Shown here in pieces: positions 1-6,886 of a stretch of 64,000 nucleotides of DNA. This stretch comes from JBBIJR01 sp037445875. Its GTDB lineage: Bacteria > CLD3 > SB21. The position numbers were made by a program, and so were the translations under genes. Each line of letters begins with the position of its first letter. The first letter of the stretch is position 1. The notes under the pieces are model-generated. The model made no database searches. It was not told the DNA's origin and saw only the letters and a list, made by a program, of their open reading frames with translations. The stretch spans positions 1 through 64,000 of the forward strand of contig JBBIJR010000008.1 of assembly GCA_037445875.1 (NCBI GenBank). Reading direction: 5' to 3'.

Positions 1-280
1 CTTTGCCGACATAATCCGGTACGACCGCAACAGTAGCCGTGAAGCCTGCGTCATTCAGGACAGGAACGGCATGATCAATTACGTTCTCGTACGCATCGTC
101 GAAGACAATAGAACAGCTGAGTTCGTCCTTCGAGTCAAGTAGGTCGGATATGGTTACACTCCGGTAACCCATGGACACAAGGTGGGAGACATGTTCTCGC
201 AAGGCCTGCGGGGATACAGACGAAACGCCCGAATCATCGAATGGGCTAACTTTATGATATACAAGAACAAGCGGCCTCAC
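1..280 (-). CDS. Polysaccharide deacetylase family protein (N-terminal part, runs off the window)
   Basis: Only the first ~93 codons are present; the rest lies beyond base 1. The frame opens at GTG 280-278 (TTG 283-281 is an alternative) and has a GGAG about 11 bases upstream. Near the start 'LVLVYHKVSP' and, around residue 65, 'CSIVFDDAYENV' match the first strand and the metal-binding Asp-Asp motif of the NodB homology domain, followed by 'AGFTATVAVVPDYVG', which fits the next strand. Enzymes of this family remove acetyl groups from amino-sugar polymers such as peptidoglycan or exopolysaccharide. The substrate cannot be told from this fragment, and the His-containing metal motifs are outside the window. 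No signal peptide is visible at this start. Confidence 0.8.
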   Translation of the reverse strand, partial: MRPLVLVYHKVSPFDDSGVSSVSPQALREHVSHLVSMGYRSVTISDLLDSKDELSCSIVFDDAYENVIDHAVPVLNDAGFTATVAVVPDYVGK

Positions 281-423
281 CAAAGTGGGGGCTCCGTTTG
301 GTTTTGCATGAAGACCCGAGGATAGACGGCTGCGTTCTTGTCAAGAGGACCCGCAGAGAGGACGCTTCGATTGCCACCTGGACAGTTACGATTCCTGTCT
401 GGCGTCATGTCCGCCAGATCCAT
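277..423 (-). CDS. Possible 48-aa ORF coupled to the deacetylase
   Basis: An ATG at 423-421 is preceded by a strong GGAGAGGGG sequence and opens a 48-codon frame. Its TGA (279-277) overlaps the GTG of the deacetylase in the classic GTGA arrangement, which is what translational coupling looks like. The predicted peptide begins MDLADMTPDRNRN and ends NQTEPPLW; it shows no membrane segment, no signal peptide and no family I recognise. It occupies most of the otherwise empty stretch between the deacetylase and the M16 peptidase. It could be a leader peptide or chance; the Shine-Dalgarno site and the exact overlap are the only support. Confidence 0.3.
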   Translation of the reverse strand: MDLADMTPDRNRNCPGGNRSVLSAGPLDKNAAVYPRVFMQNQTEPPLW

Positions 424-545
424 CCCCTCTCCGGCGTTCTTATCTGCGACTCTCCCCGTCGTTCGTCAGATCCGCCGTCCCAAAGGCAGCACGCATGATC
501 TTGGGCACCTTCGCGAGGCCGATGGTCATCCTTATCTTACTGTGG

Positions 546-1865
546 CTATTGTAAGATGGACGTCTGAAGGCTCGCGATCCGGTCCGACAGGCTGGCAGCA
601 AGCTCCTGTAGGTCCTCCACCGTAATCTTGTCAATATAATTAGTTATGTCGCTAATGCTGAGTTTCTTCTTCAGGTAGATTTCGTTCTTGGCCAAGCGTA
701 TCATCCGGGTAGACGTGCTCTCGAGCCCAAACAGCAGGTTGGCTTTGATTTGGGCCTTGGCCATCCTTAATTCGTGACGGCGGATCGGAGCGGTCCCAAA
801 ACGTGACAGTTCGCTTTTCACGAGATCAATGGTTCTCTGAACGTTCGCTTTGTCGGTCGCCAGATAGATGCCGAAAACGCCGCCATCGTACATGAAATCG
901 ACAAAACTGTATATGGAGTACGCGAGGCCGTACTTCTCTCTGACCCGCTGGAAGAGACGCGAGCTCATGCCGCCGCCGAGAATTGTGTTGAATGCCAGCA
1001 ACTTGAACTTGCGTGAGTTCAAGTACGAAACCCGCAGGGGCGTTCCAATACACACGTGCGCTTGCGCAATGTTTTTCTTGTAATGCACTACCCGGCCGCG
1101 ATTCAGCCGGTAGTGGTACGGCCTGATACCGCTAGGCCAGTACGCTCGGTTGATCAAGTTCTTGGAGAATCTAAACTTGGATCGTACGAGGCGCGACAAC
1201 GTCTTGGGATCGAAATTCCCGGCTATGGAAATTACCATGTTGGCAGGAACATAGAAACGGCGGTAGAATGCTTCAATCTCCCGGCGTGTGAACGCAGAGA
1301 CGGTTTCGCGCGTTCCCAGTATGCGGTAGCCCAGAGAGTGACCGTGAAATAGTTGTTCATAGAAGCAGTCCTGGATGAATTCCTCCGGGCTGTCCTCGGT
1401 GTCTTTGATCTCTTCGATGATGACCTGCTTCTCACGATCCATGTCCTTCTCAAAAAAAGTCGCATTCGACACGAGGTCGGCTATGACATCCAGAGCCAGT
1501 GGGAGATCCTCACTCAGCGTATTGGCGTAGTAGCACGTATGTTCCTTGCTCGTGAAAGCGTTCAGGGTCCCCCCAACGTTCTCCAGAGCTTTTGCGATCT
1601 GGAGAGAATTCCGCTTTCTGGTTCCCTTGAAGACGGTGTGTTCGATGAAGTGACAGATGCCGGCGTTGCGCGGGTTCTCGTTTCGGCTCCCGATGAGTAT
1701 CCACACGCCAACCGAAATCGACTTCAGATTCGGCATATGCTGGGAGATGAGCGTTAAGCCATCGTCGAAGACTACTTTTGCGTAGTTGTTCTCGTCGTAC
1801 AAGGTCTTCATGGCCGCCTGCGAGCCAGGTGCAATAAACGACGAGACCTTGTTTCTGAAGCTCAT
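546..1865 (-). CDS. M16 family zinc peptidase (processing-peptidase-like)
   Basis: A protein of 439 aa from ATG 1865, or about 421 aa if it starts at ATG 1811, which better matches the usual N-terminus ('...VVFDDGLTLISQHMP..SISVGVWILIGSR'). The inverted zinc motif HxxEH is present as 'HFIEH' at residues 72-76, with the downstream glutamates in 'IIEEIKDTEDSPEEF'. The second M16 lobe is recognisable around 'GGGMSSRLFQRVREKYGLAYSI'. Family members are soluble or periplasmic metallopeptidases that cut small proteins and signal peptides. No clear signal peptide is seen. The gene lies 13 bases after pnp, the same pnp-M16 neighbourhood seen in many bacteria, and is probably co-transcribed with rpsO-pnp. 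Confidence 0.93.
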   Translation of the reverse strand: MSFRNKVSSFIAPGSQAAMKTLYDENNYAKVVFDDGLTLISQHMPNLKSISVGVWILIGSRNENPRNAGICHFIEHTVFKGTRKRNSLQIAKALENVGGTLNAFTSKEHTCYYANTLSEDLPLALDVIADLVSNATFFEKDMDREKQVIIEEIKDTEDSPEEFIQDCFYEQLFHGHSLGYRILGTRETVSAFTRREIEAFYRRFYVPANMVISIAGNFDPKTLSRLVRSKFRFSKNLINRAYWPSGIRPYHYRLNRGRVVHYKKNIAQAHVCIGTPLRVSYLNSRKFKLLAFNTILGGGMSSRLFQRVREKYGLAYSIYSFVDFMYDGGVFGIYLATDKANVQRTIDLVKSELSRFGTAPIRRHELRMAKAQIKANLLFGLESTSTRMIRLAKNEIYLKKKLSISDITNYIDKITVEDLQELAASLSDRIASLQTSILQ

Positions 1866-1878
1866 TCTGACTACCGCG

Positions 1879-3984
1879 TTAGTTGTGATGTGTGTGCGGT
1901 TTCTTGAGAAGGGCCTTGCGGCTTAGTTCGTACTTCGTCTTGCCATCGCGTGTAGTGATTTCCTGCAGCAACACCTCGACTTCATCTCCCAGTTTCATGT
2001 ACTCATCCACGCGACGGACCCGTTTGTGGTCGATTTCCGAGATGTGCAGCAGGCCTTCCCTGCCGGGCAGGATTTCGATGAACGCTCCGAAATCGGTGAT
2101 CTTCTTGACGATACCCTTGTACGTTTTTCCCTTTTCCAGCTCGTCGGTCAAGCCCTTGATAAGGCGCACGGCTACCTCATTGCCTTTGGCGTTGACGGAG
2201 GCAATCAGGACTGTCCCATCGTCGGAGATATCGATCTGAGTCCCCGATTTCTCGATGATCTCGCGGATGGTCTTGCCTCCGGGGCCGATGACGAGTCCGA
2301 TCTGGTCCACCTTGATCTTCATGGTAGTGATGCGCGGTGCATACTGGGACAGGTCGGGCCGCGGAGAAGCCAGGGTTTCATCCATCCTGTCAAGAATGAA
2401 CATCCGGCCCTCGCGGGCTTGCGCCAACGCCTGTTGCATGATCTCCGGCGAAATGCCTTTGATCTTGATGTCCATCTGGCATGCCGTAATGCCCTTGCGA
2501 GTCCCGGCCACTTTGAAATCCATGTCTCCGAGGTGATCTTCATCACCCAGAATATCGCTCAGGATGGCATACCGGTCGCCTTCCTTGATCAGACCCATCG
2601 CGATTCCGGCAACAGCCGAACGAACGGGTACCCCTGCATCCATCAGGGACAACGAGCCTCCGCAAACAGAGGCCATGGAGCTGGAGCCGTTGGACTCGAG
2701 AATATCGGAGACGATTCGAATCGTATAGGGAAACGACGTTTCGTCTGGCAATACACGGCGCAGGGCCCGTTCGGCGAGATTACCGTGCCCTATTTCCCTC
2801 CTTCCCGGGCCGCGGGAAACCCGTGGCTCACCGACGGAGAAAGGCGGGAAATTGTAGTGAAGCATGAACCTCTTGGAGGATTCAGGATCGATGCCGTCGA
2901 TAAACTGCTCATCGATCTTCGTACCGAGCGTAGCGGCGACCAGGGCTTGCGTCTGGCCGCGCGTGAATAGGGCCGAACCGTGTGCCCGGGGCAGCAGGCC
3001 CGCTTCGCACGAAATCGGACGAATGTCTTTCATACCACGGCCGTCCAACCGCCGCTGCTCTTCCAGGATCATCCGGCGGACGTCTTCGTACTGCAGCTTG
3101 TCCACGATCCCACCGATCTTCTCGATCAGATCGGGATACGTTTCCGCGTGCTTTTCCTGAAGGGACTTCTTCAGCTGTTTCAGCTTCTCGTTCCGCTCAT
3201 TCTTCTCGACAATCCTGTCTGCCCGTAGTACGACCGGTTTGGCTTCATCAACAATCGCCTTGAGGAATGATTCGTCTATAGCCGCCGGTTCAAAACCGCG
3301 TTCTTGGAGTTGCAATTCGGACAACACGCCCTCCTGAAGCGCTACGATTCGCTTGATCTCGCCATGGGCGAAGAGAATGGCCTCCAGCATTTCTTTTTCC
3401 GAAATCTCTGCCGCCTCTCCCTCGACCATGGCAATGGAGTCTTTGCTCCCTGAGACCACGATGTCCATGTCGCTCTGTTCCAGTTGGGCGAATGTCGGAT
3501 TTATCACGCAGGTTCCGTCCACCCGGCCGACACGGACGGACGCGATGGGCCCAGGAAACGGGATGTCGCTGACCATGAGCGCCATCGACGCACCAATGCC
3601 GCCCAGAATATCGGCGTTGTTCTCCTGATCGCTGGAAACGACCTGTACGTTGATTACGGTGTCGTAGGCATAGCCTTCAGGGAACAGGGGCCGAACCGGA
3701 CGATCGATCAGGCGGCTGCTAAGGATTTCTTTTTCCGTGGGTCGCCCTTCCCGCTTGAAGAAGCCGCCGGGGATCTTGCCGGCCGCATAAGCGCTTTCCC
3801 GATACTCAACCGTTAGAGGAAAAAAGTCGACGTTTTCACGAGGATCGCGCGCCGAAACGGTTGCCGCAATAATGATGGTCTCCCCATACTGGACCATGCA
3901 CGAACCGTCGGCCTGCTTGGCCACCTTGCCGGTTTCGATGGTTAGCGTTCGTCCGCCCAACTCCAGTGATTTCCTGACGATCAT
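1879..3984 (-). CDS. pnp: Polyribonucleotide nucleotidyltransferase (PNPase)
   Basis: A protein of 701 aa, normal length for PNPase. Two RNase PH-like halves are visible: the first from the start ('YGETIIIAATVSARDPRENVDFFPL'), the second from about residue 315 ('RRLDGRGMKDIRPISCEAGLLPRAHGSALFTRGQTQ'). These are followed by a KH domain with 'VIGPGGKTIREI' and an S1 domain with 'GIVKKITDFGAFIEI'. The enzyme degrades RNA 3' to 5' with phosphate and works in the degradosome. AAAGGAG lies about 9 bases before the ATG. It follows rpsO at 217 bases, the arrangement also found in Escherichia coli, where pnp is autoregulated through its leader; the leader here (3985-4201) is GC-rich, and I could not identify a specific control element in it. 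Confidence 0.98.
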   Translation of the reverse strand: MIVRKSLELGGRTLTIETGKVAKQADGSCMVQYGETIIIAATVSARDPRENVDFFPLTVEYRESAYAAGKIPGGFFKREGRPTEKEILSSRLIDRPVRPLFPEGYAYDTVINVQVVSSDQENNADILGGIGASMALMVSDIPFPGPIASVRVGRVDGTCVINPTFAQLEQSDMDIVVSGSKDSIAMVEGEAAEISEKEMLEAILFAHGEIKRIVALQEGVLSELQLQERGFEPAAIDESFLKAIVDEAKPVVLRADRIVEKNERNEKLKQLKKSLQEKHAETYPDLIEKIGGIVDKLQYEDVRRMILEEQRRLDGRGMKDIRPISCEAGLLPRAHGSALFTRGQTQALVAATLGTKIDEQFIDGIDPESSKRFMLHYNFPPFSVGEPRVSRGPGRREIGHGNLAERALRRVLPDETSFPYTIRIVSDILESNGSSSMASVCGGSLSLMDAGVPVRSAVAGIAMGLIKEGDRYAILSDILGDEDHLGDMDFKVAGTRKGITACQMDIKIKGISPEIMQQALAQAREGRMFILDRMDETLASPRPDLSQYAPRITTMKIKVDQIGLVIGPGGKTIREIIEKSGTQIDISDDGTVLIASVNAKGNEVAVRLIKGLTDELEKGKTYKGIVKKITDFGAFIEILPGREGLLHISEIDHKRVRRVDEYMKLGDEVEVLLQEITTRDGKTKYELSRKALLKKPHTHHN

Positions 3985-4201
3985 GACCTATACTCCTTTC
4001 AAGTGTGACCACGGACACTGGAATGGAGGGATTTCCTGACGAGTGCTACCGTCAACCTAAATGGGACCAACTCGACAGGTGATCTCATGTAGAATGACGT
4101 GAGCCGGAGGAAGACCGGACCAATCCGCTGCCCGCTTCGATTATCAAAGATGCTCCACGAAGACCCGGTGCCAGCCCAGGCCGCCGGGAAATTCTTACTT
4201 C

Positions 4202-4475
4202 TTACTTTCGAATGCCGAGTTCGTTTATCAAAGAACGGTACTTTTCGATATCTGTCGACGTGAGATACGTCAGCAGCCGCTTACGCTGACCAACCATCAT
4301 CAGCAACGCCCGTCGGGAACTATGGTCCTTCACGTGGGTTTGCAGGTGTTTCGTCAGCTCATTGATGCGGGCGGTGAGTACGGCGATTTGAACTTCCGTC
4401 GCGCNNNNNNNNNNNNTTGTCATTACCGCCGTACTTCTTGATCAAGTCAACTTTGGCCGCTTTGGTCAGTGCCAT
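4202..4475 (-). CDS. rpsO: 30S ribosomal protein S15 (interrupted by an N-run)
   Basis: The C-terminal part ('TEVQIAVLTARINELTKHL...DHSSRRALLMMVGQRKRLL...LGIRK') is plainly S15, a primary 16S rRNA binding protein. The true start is ATG 4475, giving 'MALTKAAKVDLIKKYGGND' before the gap of 12 Ns at 4405-4416. The two halves are in different frames across these 12 Ns. Alignment with known S15 proteins, where a Lys/Asn-Asp-Thr-Gly type sequence fills this position, predicts about 8 missing bases. The gene is therefore almost certainly intact in the organism and the gap length is wrong. AGGAG sits 12 bases before the ATG. A good promoter lies upstream (4526-4554). Confidence 0.95.
4405..4416. other. 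Assembly gap (12 N) inside rpsO
   Basis: Twelve consecutive Ns. The frame upstream needs one base to complete an AAn codon and the frame downstream needs one base to complete an nGC codon, so the true gap must be 2 modulo 3. Twelve is not, and protein family spacing suggests 8. Confidence 0.97.
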
Positions 4476-4525
4476 AGGTAGTCTGTACTCCTAACAAAGA
4501 GGTTTCTGCAATTCTGAATCGGGGG

Positions 4526-4554
4526 AATATATCAAATGCGAACTTCTGAATCAA
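4526..4554 (-). promoter_or_regulatory. Predicted sigma70-type promoter of rpsO-pnp
   Basis: On the minus strand TTGATT (4554-4549), a 17-base spacer and TATATT (4531-4526). Transcription would start near 4519 and give a 5' leader of about 44 bases before the rpsO ATG. Confidence 0.7.
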
Positions 4555-4570
4555 TCGTTTTCTTTTTACG

Positions 4571-5512
4571 CTAATAATTTGAAAATACTTGAGTTCTGGA
4601 ATAGTGGATGTCCTCCCGAATCCGCTCGACCAGCTCGTCCGATGACGCAAAGTGCTGTTCATCCCGCAAGCGCACCAAGAATTCCAAAGTGACGTCCTGG
4701 CCGTAGAACTCGGTGTTCAGATCCAAAACGTGGGTCTCTACCAGCAGTTCAGATCCTGCGCTGAAGGTGGGTCGACTACCGATGTTTGTGACGCTGGGGT
4801 ACCTCTGTCCTGCCCATTCAAAACGAGTCGCATACACGCCCCTGTTTGGGAGCGACTTGTGGGCAGAAAACGGTTGGATGTTTGCCGTCGGAATACCTAT
4901 GCTCCGGCCGCGTCCGTCCCCACGAACCACGGTTCCTCTCATGCGGTACGGACGACCCAGGAGAGTGTTGGCTCTTGATAGCTCGCCGGTCCTCAAGTAC
5001 TCCCGGATCGTGCTGCTCTTTACCGGCACACCATCGAACATGAATGGTTCTACTTCTTCTACTTCGAAACCCCATTGCGCGCCCATATCCCGCATGGTCT
5101 GAATGTTTCCGCTGCGGCCCCTTCCGAATGTGTGGTCATAGCCTAATATGCAGCGTGTCATCCCTATGCGCCGAAGTAAAACTTCCTCGACGAACTGTTG
5201 TCCTGTCATCGCGGCAATGCGATGATTGAAGTTGATCACAACCATCGCATCGACACCCAACTCGTTCAGGATCTCCGCTTTTTCCGGAGTTTCCGTTAAT
5301 ATGCGGACTTCAGATCGAGGAGTTTGACGGATAACGGTCTGAGGGTGGGGTTCGAATGTGACAACCACGCTCCGCTGCCGCCGGCCTTGAGCCTGCTCGA
5401 CAACCCTGCGAAGAATCGCTTGGTGGCCCAAGTGCACGCCGTCGAACGTTCCTATCGTGAGAATCGTGTCCGTCCGGTACCCAACGGCTTCAAGCGTGTT
5501 CTGAATGATCAT
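4571..5512 (-). CDS. ribF: Bifunctional riboflavin kinase / FMN adenylyltransferase
   Basis: A protein of 313 aa, usual length for RibF. The N-terminal adenylyltransferase domain shows 'LTIGTFDGVHLGHQAIL' (nucleotidyltransferase HxGH motif) and 'CILGYDHTFGRGRSG'. The C-terminal riboflavin kinase domain, from about residue 185, shows 'GRGRSIGIPTANI', 'GVYATRF' and 'DVTLEFLVRLRDEQHF'. It converts riboflavin to FMN and then FAD in the cytosol. It begins 4 bases after the truB stop codon and closes the rimP-nusA-infB-rbfA-truB operon, a common location for ribF. No clear terminator is seen between it and the rpsO promoter. Confidence 0.97.
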   Translation of the reverse strand: MIIQNTLEAVGYRTDTILTIGTFDGVHLGHQAILRRVVEQAQGRRQRSVVVTFEPHPQTVIRQTPRSEVRILTETPEKAEILNELGVDAMVVINFNHRIAAMTGQQFVEEVLLRRIGMTRCILGYDHTFGRGRSGNIQTMRDMGAQWGFEVEEVEPFMFDGVPVKSSTIREYLRTGELSRANTLLGRPYRMRGTVVRGDGRGRSIGIPTANIQPFSAHKSLPNRGVYATRFEWAGQRYPSVTNIGSRPTFSAGSELLVETHVLDLNTEFYGQDVTLEFLVRLRDEQHFASSDELVERIREDIHYSRTQVFSNY

Positions 5513-5516
5513 GGTA

Positions 5517-6266
5517 TCAAAACCGTTGGAGCCATACAGAAACGGTTACAGGTTCGACGGCATCTTCCACCCTGTAAAGCCCGACGCGGGTCCGCCGCAA
5601 CGATCGAACCAATGCTCCAGACCCCAGCTGGTTGCCGAGGTCGCGGGCAATGGAACGGATGTACGTGCCTTTTGAGCAGACGATTCGGAAGTCGACGATT
5701 CCGTGACGATAATCCATGACCTCAAACCGATGTACAGTCACGGTTCGCGGCTTCAGATCCGGTTGCAGACCAGCCCGCGCCTTTTTGTATGCCCGTACTC
5801 CATTCACCTTTACGGCAGAATAAGCGGGCGGAGTCTGTTCGATCTCACCAACAAATGATAGACAAATCCGTGCTATGCCCTCGTGCGTGATGTCCGGCAA
5901 AGGCTTCTGGGCGATGACGTGCCCTTCCACGTCGTCCGTATCGGTCTGCGTACCCAACTGAAATGCTCCGACATATTCTTTTTCCAGGTTCGAGAGTTCT
6001 TGTGCGCATCTTGTGGCCCGACCGGAACACACGACGAGCAGGCCGGTCGCGAATGGGTCGAGGGTGCCGCAATGGCCTATCCTCCGCACGTGGGTCGCAT
6101 TCCTGAGTTTGTGAACGACATCAAAAGACGTCCAGCCGGCGGGCTTGTCTACGAGAAAGACGCATCCGTCCTCGAACAAATCCTTCGGCTTCTTCCCAAA
6201 GCTCCAACGATCATCCTGAATGATGGACAGGGACAGGAGGGGGAACTCTTCAGCTTTCCTTGGCAT
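5517..6266 (-). CDS. truB: tRNA pseudouridine(55) synthase
   Basis: A protein of 249 aa. The catalytic motif of TruB is clear: 'GHCGTLDPFATGLLVVCSGRATR', with the aspartate nucleophile in 'TLDP'. Also typical are 'VDKPAGWTSFDVV' near residue 38 and 'CSKGTYIRSIARDLG' near residue 210. It makes pseudouridine 55 in the T-loop of tRNAs. The predicted start lies inside rbfA (17-base overlap), which suggests coupled translation. About 37 residues precede the conserved core, a little longer than usual, so a later start is possible, but no better initiation site stands out. The C-terminal PUA-like extension of the E. coli enzyme is absent or very short. Confidence 0.96.
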   Translation of the reverse strand: MPRKAEEFPLLSLSIIQDDRWSFGKKPKDLFEDGCVFLVDKPAGWTSFDVVHKLRNATHVRRIGHCGTLDPFATGLLVVCSGRATRCAQELSNLEKEYVGAFQLGTQTDTDDVEGHVIAQKPLPDITHEGIARICLSFVGEIEQTPPAYSAVKVNGVRAYKKARAGLQPDLKPRTVTVHRFEVMDYRHGIVDFRIVCSKGTYIRSIARDLGNQLGSGALVRSLRRTRVGLYRVEDAVEPVTVSVWLQRF

Positions 6267-6600
6267 TCCGTATTTCTTTGAAAAGCTGTTCGATACGATC
6301 GGCGTTCACGAGGTGTTCGTCATGGTAGAACCTGAGCTCCGGCATGTACTTAAGCGTGATGCGCTCGCTCAATTTGGAACGAAAGAACCCCTGGGCGCGG
6401 TTTAACGCGGATGTCAGCACCTGAACGGCCTGCTGATTGCCTGCTGCGGTGAAGTAAACCTTGGCGAGGCCAAGGTCATCGGTCATCCGAACTCCCGTAA
6501 TCGTAAGGTCTTTGAACCGTTCATCCCGGCTTTCATAGCGGAAAATTGCTCCCAATTCCCGATGAATCAGTTCGGCCAATCGATGCGGGCGCTGTTTCAT
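6250..6600 (-). CDS. rbfA: 30S ribosome-binding factor A
   Basis: A protein of 116 aa with the full RbfA pattern: 'RPHRLAELIHRELGAIFR', 'LTITGVRMTDDLGLAKVYF', then 'ALNRAQGFFRSKLSERITLKYMPELRFYHDE'. It is a KH-type RNA-binding protein that helps mature the 5' end of 16S rRNA and is tied to cold adaptation. It starts 3 bases after the DUF503 gene and overlaps truB. Confidence 0.96.
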   Translation of the reverse strand: MKQRPHRLAELIHRELGAIFRYESRDERFKDLTITGVRMTDDLGLAKVYFTAAGNQQAVQVLTSALNRAQGFFRSKLSERITLKYMPELRFYHDEHLVNADRIEQLFKEIRNAKES

Positions 6601-6603
6601 TGA

Positions 6604-6885
6604 TCAGTATATCTGTACGCTGTGGCGGACAACTTCCGCTTCTCCATGAGCTTCAATCAATTTGATGATCTCGGAGAACGTCCGTTCGATTACACTTTGC
6701 TCGTTCGTGACCACTGCCACGGCTAGCCCGGCCCTTTGCCACTTGTCCAGGTGATCCGTTTCAGCAATGGAAACGTTGAATTTGTGAATTACCCGGTCTT
6801 TGATGCTCTTGACCACGAACCTCTTCTCTTTGAGAGATCCGCTCGCGTGGATGAACACATCCAGTTCGCACACGCCGACGAACAT
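6604..6885 (-). CDS. DUF503 family protein (YlxP-like)
   Basis: A small protein of 93 aa whose sequence 'VGVCELDVFIHASGSLKEKRFVVKSIKDRVIHKFNVSIAETD' is the DUF503 signature (Bacillus YlxP). Members are ferredoxin-fold proteins nearly always encoded between infB and rbfA. Their role in ribosome maturation or translation initiation is inferred mainly from this location. The start lies 1 base after the infB stop. Confidence 0.93.
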   Translation of the reverse strand: MFVGVCELDVFIHASGSLKEKRFVVKSIKDRVIHKFNVSIAETDHLDKWQRAGLAVAVVTNEQSVIERTFSEIIKLIEAHGEAEVVRHSVQIY

Positions 6886-6886
6886 C

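Noticed and set aside
3985..4201. Structured pnp autoregulatory leader
   Set aside because: The region is GC-rich with small inverted repeats, but no hairpin clearly comparable to the E. coli RNase III site could be defined by eye.
4202..4475. rpsO as a frameshifted pseudogene
   Set aside because: The frame change falls exactly across an N-run of arbitrary length, so mis-sized gap is the simpler reading.
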